Notes: generated from the letters alone by a model not told the origin. A stretch of 64,000 nucleotides of DNA from Unio delphinus (GCA_029339505.1 JAQISU010000210.1:14607501-14671500), one strand, 5' to 3'; counted from the first letter of the stretch, positions 45,054 to 56,177 are shown. Numbers and translations are program-made.

Positions 45054-45099
45054 TATTTATAATCGTTAACTACTCTCTAAAATTGTAAAATTTCACCAA

Positions 45100-45965
45100 C
45101 GACTGCTAGTATACTCGTTGATAACAACATGCGGTGGTTTCATCGATGATTTTGAAATTCATCAAGAACATACATTTAACACCTCTCTACCGCATATTGG
45201 CGGATCATTTAACGTTTGTGTAGGTAGCGTAGAATACCAAATTGGAATTTTAAATCTACTTACGTATTTATAAAATTCTTAAGGCGGTGATAAACCATAT
45301 GAGTAAAAAAAAAGTAATTCCACGTGGATCAATCATGTAACAGACCCAATGAATACCAGGTCCATCAGAATTATCTAGATTAATAATACCTGTTTGTGGT
45401 ATTTGTGATTGTATCGGTAATTGACAAATACTCCTCGGAAATTTGTTCTTTTTAGTTTTTTAACAGCTTCTAGTAAATCAAAATTTGACAGCGGAAAAAT
45501 ATCTCTCAAGGTAGTCGTATTCCGGATCCTCGGTATACCAAACCCGGAGGTGTTCCCGGTAGTCTTAATCCTCGTCCTTTTTTTACGTGAAATATTTCCA
45601 CCGGTTGCCTTCTTTAACGCCATTTACGCCGCGGTACCGACAGCTACTAATGCCGCCGCCTTGGCCACCGCTAGGGCCGCCGCAGCGATCAATGCTGGAA
45701 TCGCTGCTAACAGTGGAAATATTCCGCCGGTTTTTATCATATTTTTTATCGCAGTTGAAGACAGAGTAATCTGAACTCCTCTTTTTTCTTTTAACGCCTT
45801 ATTAAAACGATTAACCTGAGTTTTCGTTAGCGATAATTTATTTGATCCACCTGTCATCTGTTCTTTTGTATGAGTTATCGCAGTTCCACATTGTTTGGCT
45901 GATCCTGATTGAAGTTTCTTTATCTGACCAGGTGTTAATGTAACATTAATAACACTATATGACAT
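45100..45965 (-). pseudogene. pVI-like domain plus adenain-type protease (inner element)
   Basis: MSYSVINVTLTPGQIKKLQ opens it at 45965, with GGIFPLL and an Ala-rich helix. A stop follows VAVGTAA, then MALKKATGG and a Lys-rich linker lead in frame to SNFDLLEAVKKLKRTNFRGV. The protease His segment survives only as GIHW in another frame near 45350. Clearly inactive. Confidence 0.68.
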
Positions 45966-45979
45966 TTTATATAACATCC

Positions 45980-47439
45980 GATTGATTCAATTACGAAGTA
46001 ATCAATTATAGATTTGAGGAAATTCTTACAGATTTCAACAGGTGCATCTACGATTCTCATTCGTCCTCCATCATCTTCTTGTATCATCAATTTATCGCTT
46101 AGAATAACAGCAACCGCTCTATAATTAGCAATACCACCGGGACAAGTTAAACGAGCTCTACAATGTATGTAGAAGACAGATTGTCTTGTTAGATCAAGAT
46201 GTTCTAATGAAAAATATAATATCGGGTACAAATTTTTGAAATCGAGTTGGGATATTTGTAGATCAGTGTCAACATTTTGATCACGCGCCATAAACGACAA
46301 TAATCTGTGATTTGCTCGTGCAATATGGTTTTGACCATATTCGAGTTGTACTTCTTCAGTCGGCTCTTGTTCGCCGTTTATTCTTAATGATGCCTCCCTA
46401 ACATCGAGTTGATCAAATATCATGTGACTCCGTTCTTGATTACCAACTCGCTCGGTATTTTGTAGCGCTATAAATATATGACGTGGAGCTGAAATGCCTT
46501 GTTTAGATGCCTAATGCCATCTAAATACATCGTTGACGTTATCTTGTTTAACATCTGTAGATACCGACAAACAACTTAGTAATGACTTCCCTCCTTGGTT
46601 CATAAAATCCAATAACCGATTTTCTGAAGTGATTGATGGTGTTAATACTGGCATCCACAGCGTTAATTTTGTCAAATTAACTTTACCAACGGCAACACCA
46701 GCCCCCCTCCAGATTGCATCATCATCCGTACCATTTCGTACAAGCGCTATTGTATGTTTTGCACCGTAAATAACTTTCTGACATTTCTACAGAATCCAAA
46801 TATGTGATGTAGTGGAATAGCACATGAAAACTGTCTGCGCTGCCCCTGTAATGTTGCTACTCGTGTTGCAAATCCTAGATAATAATTAGTAATGTTATTT
46901 ATGACATCAAAAGTATTAGCTGGTCTTACATATCCGGCTGGTGCTGGATCAACTGCAGTAGCTAGTGTTGCTTTTACCCTAGAATATTGAACATGTTCAG
47001 CGTTATCGGTAATATCCTTCGCGAACGTCATAGACGGACCCGCGGATCTTGTATAATCATCAGAATATCTTGCTAACCCGATTATCCCCGTGGCAATATC
47101 AACATCACGCTCTAAAGATTCAATCTCATTTCCGTCGATGATAAATCTAGCGTTTTCGAATAATGCCATAATCCCATTATTGACAATACCAACTCGGATA
47201 GTTGGGTTATTATCATATGGTGTATCAGATGCAACATTTGTTACGAGTTCTCTTTCAACTTCAATGAATGCTTCACATGGTAAAAAGTATTTACTAGTAT
47301 CTTGAACTTGAAGCTCAATTCGTGATCGTATATTAGGTTGTACAGCTTGATAAGAATACAATTGATAATTTTGTATAGAATCATCTTTATGCACTGGGGC
47401 GTCCATGTCAAAAGCTGTATCAGGTGTCCTCTTAAACAT
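45980..47439 (-). pseudogene. major capsid protein, double-jelly-roll-like family (inner element)
   Basis: Starts MFKRTPDTAFDMDAPVHKD at 47439, 21 bp inside a slightly longer ORF. FLPCEAFIEVERELV, VNNGIMALFENARFIIDG, ARYSDDYTRSAGPSM and IPLHHIFGFCRNVRK match element A. A frameshift lies near 46780 and a stop near 46512. The last segment (46423 down) ends around the MRIVDAPVE motif. The ORF past about 45990 is read-through. Confidence 0.75.
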
Positions 47440-47518
47440 TTTTGTATTATTTATAATCATTATGGTCTAAATCGTAAATTCCCGTTGAAAATCCATGAAA
47501 ATATTCGATTTTTCATTT

Positions 47519-47970
47519 TCATCTTCTACGACGAAACCCACTTCCCGCTATCATATTCGCGATTATATTATCCTGTTTACCCTGATTACCAATTTGAAGA
47601 TTTTCCTCTAACGAATCTAATTTTTGTTGCACCGCTTCATTTATTATTTTACTAACTTGCGCTGGCATTACCGCTGTAGATGGTAGCGGTTTCTTTTTCG
47701 GTCTAATTAACAACGTTACCTTATCCTTCGCAAAGGAAAACACTTTCCCGGCAAGATTCCCAACAGCGGAAATACCTTTATCACGAATAACATTGATAGC
47801 CTTCATACACATCTGTTTTACAAACGGCGCTACCTTCGGAGCAATTTTTGAAAAAAAAAACCTAAAATTGTATTACCGAGACCATCCTCGTAATACCCTT
47901 TATAAACAGAATGTCTTGAGTTTACCACATAGACGCTAACTGGTTTATCATGATTGTAGTGTATAATCAG
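47519..47970 (-). pseudogene. pX-like basic protein (inner element)
   Basis: The 5' part near 47970 reads the same IIHYNHDKPVSVYVVNSRHS start as in A. A frameshift in an A run near 47850 follows, then MKAINVIRDKGISAVGNLAG runs to the basic end GSGFRRRR. Confidence 0.65.
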
Positions 47971-47989
47971 TCTTTATACTATTAACTAC

Positions 47990-48990
47990 TAATTAAATCA
48001 AGGATTAAATCGCTGAGATATCCGGGATAATCCTCAACGAGTTCGCTAATAATCTCTCAGTAAGTTGCCATATTCATGATTACACCTTGAAATAACCGTC
48101 TACAAATATCAGCTGTTTCATTAATTAACACCCGAGAATTATTTCCAGCTCGTTTTCCTCCGATGATGATTTCTAATCGTGATATATCACCAAGAACGCT
48201 AATATGACATTGATGAATATCTGAGGTCATCGTGGATCCGTTGAATCCCATTCCGGTTCTTTTTTTTGAATATCCTGGTATTTTTTCTACATCTACTTTT
48301 ACATTTTCCATAAAAGCTATAAACTCGTTTTTGTATATCATTCGTAATTCTTGTTTTATTTTTATATAATAAAAAAAAATTATTTATCCAAACATCTATA
48401 TCTTTCATAATTTTTTTGCTCTTTCATCTTTTAAATAATTATTTCTTGTTTTAAAATTTTCTCTGGTAAATTAATTAATTCAGGATACGATCTAATACTT
48501 TTGATTATATTTAAGGCGTCAATCGTAAATATATTTTCTGGTGAGTAATCTCGTGGAATATTAGCAGTAGCTCCCTGTGGAATTTCTTCTTCCACCGGCT
48601 GAATATCTTCTTCTTGTTGCTCACGTTCTTTTTCTAGTTGTTCTCGTGGCTCTCTTTGTTAGTGAGAGGTTATAATATCACCGGGAAGTGTTCTTAAAAA
48701 TTTTTTTGTTTGTTTAGACCGCGATGCTATTTTTTCAAATACGAGAAGTACATCTTGTCGTTGAGAACCTGTAAGCGATTCCACAGCTGATTTTACATCT
48801 TTGGTCGCACTAGTTATCGGTGTAAATAATTGTTGTGTATCTGTAACAAATTTTGTTTGAAGTTGTTGACGTTGTTGCAAGTTTTCTCTAACAGCATCTC
48901 TCAACGGGATATATGCTTTTATCGCGGATGCTCTCCCTATAGCTAGTCTAGTTGTTTGTGATTCGTTTATCATTATACATATTTTTATTT
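47990..48990 (-). pseudogene. conserved Polinton-like unknown protein (inner element)
   Basis: MINESQTTRLAIGRASAIKA and YIPLRDAVRENLQQRQQLQ start it. TKKFLRTLPGDII is followed by a stop and a Glu/Gln-rich stretch (LEKEREQQEEDIQPVEEEIP). Near 48200, LGDISRLEIIIGGKRAGNNS and RRLFQGVI match the C-terminal part of A. Several frame changes. Confidence 0.55.
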
Positions 48991-48999
48991 TCACAATTG

Positions 49000-49245
49000 A
49001 AAATCGTGAACGAAAATCTTTTGAAAATATTTCAGAATTTCAATTTTCAAGAATTTTCAGGATTTTCAAAGATTTTCCAAAAAAAATTTTTTTTTAAGTT
49101 CCTGGAAATTTTCATATTAACTATAATTTCTGACCGTAATTATCACCACGATTCCCATATTGTTACGATTATTGAGTCAAATTTCTAGATTATAATTTCA
49201 GACTATGATTTTTTGTTCGCGTTTATATAATGCGTTCACAGACAT
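49000..49245. other. AT-rich TTTTCA-rich spacer in the inner element
   Basis: Contains many TTTTCA/GATTTTC units (49010-49090) upstream of both flanking genes. Perhaps promoter sequence; no defined site. Confidence 0.3.
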
Positions 49246-49617
49246 TTAACCCGCGATGACGAGGAGAGAATCCTCGCACTCAGAGGTTTAGAACAACCCG
49301 TAGAAGTATCCAAAGAGTTTAAAATCGGATTAACAAGATTATAAATTATATGGTCGAAAACACCTTATAACGCTACAATCAGCCGGAGTTTTAATTCGTA
49401 TAAAGAGGCACGGCAACGTCAACTAGAACGGCAACGTGAATTCGCTGAGGAAATTTCTGAACTACGTAAGTATACTGCAAATACTGAAGTTGTATTAACT
49501 CAATTAAAAAATATACGAGAATCACACAGACAAGAATATTTCGAAGAAAAGCGGCGATAAAAAGATCTTAAGGGGCACCGAGAACGGCTAAAAAAATATC
49601 GATTTGAGAACTCGTAA
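49246..49617 (+). pseudogene. unknown coiled-coil protein remnant (inner element)
   Basis: One plus frame is open except for single stops: DDEERILALRGLEQPVEVSK, then RQLERQREFAEEISELRKYT and QLKNIRESHRQEYFEEKRR. The heptad-like charged pattern suggests a coiled coil. I know no family for it. It occupies a position where a polymerase part would be expected. Confidence 0.35.
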
Positions 49618-49779
49618 AATCGAAACGCTAACACAAAAGCATAATGAGCTTATTGAACATTATAAAAAAGGTATTATCGGAAAATACTAAAATTCAGGAT
49701 GCTATTGATTATTAATACGCTGTTAGAGCTACACCAATTCCAACTAAAAAAGTAAAACCACTTTAGGGTTCTTCAACGG

Positions 49780-50740
49780 TAAATTGACTAGGGTGGAAAG
49801 TAATAAATTCATTTTTTCAGAATTTGAAATCTTTCACGATGCTAAAATTTCAAGAGATTTATCATATTCTCTCGCCGCGCTGTTAATAAGCTCTTCTTTA
49901 TTAAATACATCTCCGATAGATTTCAGCAACGACTTTAACAATTTAGATATCGTCGCAAACTCCTTAAGGCGATCCGGATTAGATTGCCCGTAGTAGTGTC
50001 TTTATAACACGATATTCTGAGCGATAAGTCGGATATTGTTTATCCTGTGCAGATGATATTTTTTCATACTCATTGTTGATATACTCGGACGTAAACAACT
50101 TAACGCTATGAAATTCACGTAAACGGTCAAGTTCAGTTATTAATTTGTCGATGATTTAGTCGTTGAAACTTGAAGTATTCAATTTTTTATATATAATATT
50201 TTTTTTTAGTTTAATTGTGAAATGAAACTTCGAAGATTTTCATTTACGATTTCATGAAATCCCACGAATTTTTCGTAGGATCTTTACTACATTTTTTACG
50301 TAAAAATCTTCGATGTTTCACGGAAAATCGGGAAAATGGAGAATCTTTTTTGAAATTATTATCGTAATATTCTTTTATTTCAATAATAAATTGTTTAAAA
50401 TGTTGATATCGCTCATCGACAAGATCATTAGTAATACCGTATTAGACAAATCGAGTTACATCACCGTGTCTTAGGTCGGTACAGTAATCGTACAATTCTA
50501 CCTCTGGTTTACCATAATCCGATATATATGTATAAACGAATCAAATATCTCACACTGCATTGGATTATTTTTATGTATATTAGATATTTCACATAGGACA
50601 TAATCGTAAAATCGCTTACTACCGATAATCTCACTAAAGAGATTAATCGCATCGTCATCATGTAAAATTTTTAATCGTGTAATAAATTTATAATTACATA
50701 ACACGTGTGTGAAAAACCAATCTTGGTACATTTCACACAT
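49780..50740 (-). pseudogene. unknown protein remnant(s) (inner element)
   Basis: An 80-codon ORF from 50740 (MCEMYQDWFFTHVLCNYKFI) continues in another frame as KPEVELYDYCTDLRHGDV and LVDERYQHFKQFIIEIKEYY. After the palindrome at 50223, other fragments (TARREYDKSLEILASWKIS) run to about 49780. Possibly two genes. Nothing recognised. Confidence 0.35.
50223..50320. repeat. nested palindrome in the middle of the inner element
   Basis: TGAAACTTCGAAGATTTT and AAAATCTTCGATGTTTCA form the outer arms with one mismatch. CCCACGAA and TTCGTAGG form an inner arm pair. It could be a terminator or a replication structure. Confidence 0.7.
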
Positions 50741-51519
50741 ATTTTTATCTGTGATGTTATTATATTTTTGATATCTTCGAAGGTCGGCGGTGGGAATCGT
50801 GGATATTTTTTTCCACCGGTAATTATTTGGGATGAGGTGTGTACGGTATCATTAAAAAGTTTACAAATATTCCTTGAGTGGCTATCAACGAAAACGATAA
50901 AAAAAAAATTGTGTGGTGATCACGGTCAACCACCACCATTTTTCGGCGATTTTTACGAAGAGATTAATACCGATCACAGATCGCTGGATGAAGCATTACG
51001 TGTATTAAAAGGTTGAATCAGATTACAAACGGATAGAATACAGTGTTAAATAATCAGAGAAGTAATTCCGGAAACTGCGTTCAATGAATTTTGGGAATCG
51101 TGGACTCCAAATGATTTAATAGTCGCAAGTAGAAAATCAATCCAGGATAAACTTCAACAGGAGCTACACCAAATACATAAAAAAAAATTATAGCAATTCC
51201 AGTACCACTTTGCTATAGACCATTAGATACACGACGACAAAATATTGAAATTGATATTCCAGGGGGAAATGAAAAGCAAACATTGGTACTAAATGGTATA
51301 CACGTTGACATTAGCGTCGTTGAAAATGCAATAAACGCTAATAAATCCCCATGGGTATTAGGTTATGCGTGGACGATACACTCCTCACAAGGATTAACCA
51401 TCACAGATACAATCGTTTACATCGTAGATAATCGGATTGATTGGTCAAATGTAGTTTATCTCGCAGTATCACGAGTACGGAGAATAAATCAATTACGAAG
51501 AATTGTTATTGATCTCTAG
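50740..51519 (+). pseudogene. SF1 helicase, 5'-truncated (inner element)
   Basis: FFPPVIIWDEVCTVSLKSL is motif II and KLCGDHGQPPPFFGDF motif III. After stops and frame changes, WTIHSSQGLTITDTIVY and YLAVSRVRRINQLRRI are motifs V and VI. The gene ends there, without the HNH-like domain of the outer copy. Motif I and the whole polymerase are absent. The stop overlaps the convergent integrase end. Confidence 0.75.
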
Positions 51520-52455
51520 TTGAGACCATGCGGTGGTAATTGAGTATCCTCGAGCATTAACTGTAGTTGTTGTCGAGTAAACCCTCGTTGAGTAGCAGTT
51601 GAATCTAGTCTATAAATTGCTGGTGTACCAGTGGACCGTGTTATACTAGATATTTTATGTACGGTAACACTCCAAATAGGATCAGTAGCTCTTTTTTTAA
51701 AACCTTCAAGCTCTCCTGGTTTGTACAATTATCTTACAGTGACATTAGCAAGAATTGGTTCTTTGAAATCTTTTTGTGGTTGCATGGGTATATCTATTTT
51801 TAATCGCGTAGTCAGGTTTCATATTGATTTTTCTAGTAATCTCATTATTGAGCGCAATAATTGCACCTGGTAATCGTTTAACCCATTCACGAGATCGTTC
51901 ACGTTGGATGAATTCCTTCGCGTTTTGATATCCAAATAACCGCTTAGCAAGTGTCCGATTAAATCGTTCAACAATTGCCAGATCGCGATGTAGTGCAGTG
52001 TGTCCTCGTCTGATGGCGACATTATGATGTTTCATCGTAGATGTAACAACACCTTGAAATTCCTTGCCAGGATCAACTTGTAACAGATTTGGCCAGCGCA
52101 GAGGACCTCGTCAATAATTTTTTTCAAATGCAGAAGCTACTTCAGCAGATGGTTTTGTTTATAACGGTTCTGCTTGTTTGTATCGACTTGCAATATCAAC
52201 TACGGTTAACGCGTATTTATAACCGTTGTCATATAGTAGAAATAATATACCAGCTTGATGAACCTCATTAGGAACAGTCACATCGAAATGCGAGTAGTTA
52301 ATTTGTTTAGGCGGCGGTATATAAATTTGCCATATCGCCTGTTAAAATAACCAATCAGCTGCAGTAGTATTTTTTACTTTTGCAGCGCTAGCTAGTTTAC
52401 TGATTGCTGATTTAGCTTTCCAGTATCCTTTCGGAGAAAAATAAATTTTTTCCAT
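51516..52455 (-). pseudogene. Polinton-class rve integrase (inner element)
   Basis: MEKIYFSPKGYWKAKSAISK starts 1 bp after the PLA2 stop. ALTVVDIASRYKQAEPL, LQVDPGKEFQG and AIVERFNRTLAKRL carry the D, D, E residues. The end is LPPHGLN, as in the outer copy. In-frame stops occur near 52340, 52160 and 52110, and a frame change near 51740. Confidence 0.8.
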
Positions 52456-52456
52456 G

Positions 52457-52963
52457 TTATATACTTGCATCAAATAATAATTTACCTTTCATGGCAGATT
52501 TTATCAACCACGAAGCTAATTTTTCCTTGAACGATTTGTCAGGAATGGCATTCAACGCGTGAATCAGTTTTATATCTGCGAGATGGCGCTGTTATAAATC
52601 CCCACTCCGATAAGCTATATCATGTACACGACACGCCTCATCGATAATGTTTATCGTTGATTCTCCCGGGTTAGGATTATTTTGAATATCGAGTCTGATA
52701 TCTAATCGCGTTCCAGGTCCACAATAACTATATCCTGGAAGATGTTTTTCATCTGGATGCTTTAACCACGGTAACCCTGGAAGTTTAGCTAACTTAGCGG
52801 TGATATCTCCTCCTTTTTTATTGAATATTTTTACAAATTTATATTTTTCTATACAACATACCTCACAATTACAAACAACCGCACTTCGATTATTTTTCGT
52901 AGTAGTATTTGTCAGATTTAACGTTGATGTACGCGCTTTACATTTAACACAATATGAATCCAT
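52457..52963 (-). pseudogene. zinc-ribbon plus phospholipase A2-like capsid protein (inner element)
   Basis: 123 open codons then one TAA (52592-52594) interrupt a 168-codon frame. Cys 5 and 8 pair with Cys 31-37 in the ribbon. PGYSYCGPGTRLDIRL (about residue 80) and VHDIAYRS (His 114) are the PLA2 loop and catalytic pair. The tail after the stop keeps the family pattern (LIHALNAIPDKSFKEKLASW). Only one disabling change is visible. Confidence 0.78.
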
Positions 52964-52973
52964 AAATATATTT
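52964..52973. promoter_or_regulatory. 10-bp divergent intergenic gap between PLA2 and ATPase genes
   Basis: The two genes diverge with only ten AT-rich bases between their start codons (17 bp in the outer element). Promoter elements must lie inside the coding sequences or the transcripts must overlap. Confidence 0.4.
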
Positions 52974-53702
52974 ATGTTATATCAACAAATGGAAGTGATT
53001 GATTTCTCAGCGTTGAAAAAGAAACAAACTGTAAAACATCATCCGATGCTACAAGATTCTATAAGGATGATAATCATTGGACCTTCCGGAAGGGGTAAAA
53101 CTCAATTGTTGCTCACGATGATAATAAAATATATAACCTGGAACACATTGTATTTTATCGCTCCAATTGTAGACGATCAGAATTGCTATCAGGTTTTAAA
53201 ATATTACGACGAAACCGTTAAAGAAGAATACGGTGGAAGTGTAATTGAATTTATCACAGATATTGAAGAAGCGCCATCCGTGGAAGACTTTGAGGTATGC
53301 GTTAACAATCTCGTTGAGTACGACGATGTAATGTTGGATCAACAAAAAAATCCAGCTAGGATATTCTCCCGAGGGCGCCACAAAAACTCCGACGTGATAT
53401 ATGTAACTCAACGCTATACACAAATGCAAAAAGTAATCCGGGATAATTGTAATTTGTTATGTGTGTTTAACGGCGTTGACACACATACTCTTATAAATAT
53501 TTGGCAAACTTGGTGTCCCGATATGGACTATAACAAATTTCAAAATTTCTTCAGCGGTGCAAGAGCCACCCCACACGGATTTATAACGATAAATATACAC
53601 GACCCTCGGACACGATATCGAGTTGGATTGGATCGTATTTACGATAATTTTTTTGATCTACAAGATGAAACCCTACAATATAGTCTATATGTGAAATCTT
53701 AA
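52974..53702 (+). CDS. FtsK/A32-type DNA-packaging ATPase with terminal-repeat-encoded C terminus (inner element)
   Basis: An intact 242-codon ORF. Start at 52974 or the Met at 52989; the longer upstream frame is antisense to the PLA2 gene. Walker A GPSGRGKTQ spans about residues 35-43, and NLVEYDDVML at about 111-120 is a Walker B-like strand. FITDIEEAPSVEDFE and FITINIHDPRTRYRVGLDRI are conserved with the outer copy. The last roughly 20 residues (FFDLQDETLQ and on) lie in the terminal repeat and match the end of the penton-like protein, whereas the outer ATPase ends shortly after LDQI. Confidence 0.82.
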   Translation: MLYQQMEVIDFSALKKKQTVKHHPMLQDSIRMIIIGPSGRGKTQLLLTMIIKYITWNTLYFIAPIVDDQNCYQVLKYYDETVKEEYGGSVIEFITDIEEAPSVEDFEVCVNNLVEYDDVMLDQQKNPARIFSRGRHKNSDVIYVTQRYTQMQKVIRDNCNLLCVFNGVDTHTLINIWQTWCPDMDYNKFQNFFSGARATPHGFITINIHDPRTRYRVGLDRIYDNFFDLQDETLQYSLYVKS

Positions 53703-53926
53703 AAGATTTATTTATGAAATAAAAAATCATTTATGATTCTCAAAAAGAAATGATTTATAATTTTTTTTACTATGTCTCCGAGTAGTTAAAAAAATGACCG
53801 ACAATCTAACCACGGCGAAGAATGAGTGATCTAGCCATGCTACTGTCATGAAAAAAACGTCTTAACGTGTTCTGATCCAGCTACAATATAATCCAGACGA
53901 ATCTAGGGTTAACACTTTCTGCTGCT
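53643..53926. repeat. right terminal inverted repeat of the inner element
   Basis: Inverted partner of 42540-42801. It begins inside the ATPase gene and ends at CTTTCTGCTGCT next to the ATTTT target duplication. Confidence 0.88.
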
Positions 53927-54545
53927 ATTTTTAATACGTCTAACGAAACCGTACATATCTCATCCCAAAAAATAATCGCAGGGATGAATTTTTCACCCAT
54001 TCGTTCAGGGGTCCATTTGTCGCCGTTGTATCGAAAAAAAACTGTGATAAGTGCAATCTTCAACGTTTCTTTGTTTTATCTCTCGCGCTAATTTATGGGT
54101 AGGTGTCAGGACAATCATATTTTTCCCACGATATAATTCAAACGCACGAGTCTTTTTTCCCGATCTGCCACAGCCGTTTAAATAAACTGTTTTATATGTA
54201 CAAATTGGATCAGATATCGGTGGTGCATTAGAACGTTCTGATTAATTATCACCGCGTAAGTAATTACTTTTAATTTCAACGTCTGATGATTCAGAATGAT
54301 CACGCAGCATTTCTTTTTTAATTCTCCATGATCCCCAACTTTCATCCGAATTAGTGAATTCAGCACCTGCGCAACTGTACTTGCTGTTAATGTAAAATGA
54401 ATCAACAGCAACTCTAACTGCAGTGTCAGGAAATCTATTTAACATTGAAAAAAAATTAATACAAGCATAACCCAGCATCGACGACCTCAAATGTGTATAC
54501 GGAGAACTGTGTCCATCGTTGTAAGTAACAATTGTACCCAAAATT
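53927..54545 (-). pseudogene. replicase middle piece: polymerase C motif and helicase motifs I-II (outer element)
   Basis: MLGYACINFFSML and PDTAVRVAVDSFYI resemble the B- and C-motif region of a B-family polymerase palm. After a stop near 54242, VYLNGCGRSGKKT is helicase motif I and MIVLTPTHKLAREI motif Ia. A frameshift in a T run near 54030 precedes FIPAIIFWDEICTVS, motif II. Bounded on the right by the Gypsy-type insertion and on the left by the inner element. Confidence 0.72.
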
Positions 54546-56177
54546 TGTAACAGAATTGTTACCGAGAGGAGGGTGGATTAAATGAACAATACAAACACAA
54601 TTTGTGAAAGAAAATATAAATTTATGTAATAAATTATAAATGAAAAAAAATACAGATGTAACAACACAATAATTCATGCACTCAACCCACAATTAAACTC
54701 ACAATCATTCACAATACATGAACAAATTAAATAACAATACAAAAGGAATCACAAATGTAAAGGGATCTCTTGGATTATACACAGATCCAAGAATCCTTTA
54801 CGAAAGTTAAATAAATGCAAGTATGATTTACGAAAAAAATAAACACAAACGACAAACTATCTATCGCACGATGGATTGCGATAACTAGCACGATCATATA
54901 CTTGTATTCAATCAAGTTGCTAGCTTTTATTGATATCTATGTGATCACTTGAAATATTATTGCGATCTGACATAAACATGCAAATACAACAATGTATTAA
55001 ATTATATCACAATTTCAATACACCTATGTGTCTCCCTTGTATAACCGCACGATTCAGCAACAGTTGAATCGTCTCCCAGTTTCCCCGAGAACCGAGGGTT
55101 GACCAATACTATTATCGGACGTTTCCCTACACGGATCCACCACAGTTATACGTTCAGACAGCATACAACATCTACCAGAACCAACGGTTCCTCACTCCCC
55201 TAGATGTCGACCCGAACGTTTTACAACTCTAAGACAGCTCCGACACTCGGACTTCTAGCTTTCCGGATATTTACATGTTACACAGATGTTGACGAACAGA
55301 CAGTTCGACACACAGACAGATACTTCAATTCCGTTTGCACAAATTAACGGCACAAGCACATTCAGATATTTATACAGAGATGTTCCAGAACAAACAATAG
55401 ATGTCCCACAACAAATCAGACGATATCAAAAACGTTTATCAAAAGATGGTATCAGATGTGTTAACAGCTACGGTATCAACGATGTTATTAGCAGCTACGG
55501 TATCAACGATGTTATTAGCAGCTACGGTATCAGATACATTGTAACAACTACGTTAGCAGCTACGGTATCAGAGACGGTATCAACGATGTTATTAGATGCG
55601 CTATCAGTGATGTACTTCTACGGTATCAACGACGGAATCAACGACGGAACCAACGACGGAATCAACTATAATAAACAAAACCAGACTAATAATAGTAGTC
55701 TCAAAAATAATCTAAGCCGTAGATTACGATATTGTATTTAAAGTCTAAAAGTGACTAGTAATTCCAAATATTCCACGTTTAATTGCAATAAAAGCATCAT
55801 TATACGAAATGATAATCTGAATAAAATTCACAATAAAACGAAATGTAAATTTAACACTCACCCCTTTGGCTGGAGATTTGCAAGACGAGGTTATCTATCC
55901 TTCGATTAGATATTTTAGTTCCCGTAAATAATAATGAGAAATCCTTCGCCTTATATACTCTCAATAGGTGAACATAAATCACATCGAGCTTGCCGTGCAC
56001 CACGTAAAACGAGTATTTCGGATTTCATGTAAATTACAAATTGGCACATGCAAATCGTTACACGCCACTTAATCACCCCAGGTAATGCGTGTACGACGAA
56101 ATCAAGAAAATGGTGAGTTTCGTTTGCAATTCAAGTACAACAAAAATCAGTTCAAATTTTCGCCTAATTCTGTGACA
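54546..56177 (-). repeat. 3' LTR of the Gypsy-type element
   Basis: Near-identical to 59535-61166. It contains a plus-strand 151-codon ORF (55286-55741) with an internal 27-bp repeat. Confidence 0.93.
55286..55741 (+). other. antisense ORF inside the left LTR
   Basis: 151 open codons with repeats of SYGINDVIS and of GINDG-type units, caused by 27-bp and shorter tandem repeats in the LTR. It is open in both LTRs because they are nearly identical. Probably not a gene. Confidence 0.3.

Larger units (their letters stand above)
42540..53926. mobile_element. inner Polinton/adintovirus-like element with complete ends, nested in the outer helicase gene
   Basis: It is 11.4 kb with inverted ends (42540-42801 and 53643-53926) starting AGGAGCAGGAAGG and AGCAGCAGAAAGT. 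The 5-bp target duplication ATTTT lies at 42535-42539 and 53927-53931. The two helicase flanks join in the same frame, between motifs II and III, once one ATTTT is discounted. Order: penton, coiled-coil, pVI/protease, capsid, pX and unknown gene (all minus), unknown middle, helicase (plus), integrase (minus), PLA2 (minus), ATPase (plus). The polymerase and the helicase N-terminal half are missing. Confidence 0.88.

Noticed and set aside
52800..52973. Longer N terminus for the inner ATPase
   Set aside because: This part is antisense to the PLA2 gene, and the outer ATPase starts at the downstream position.
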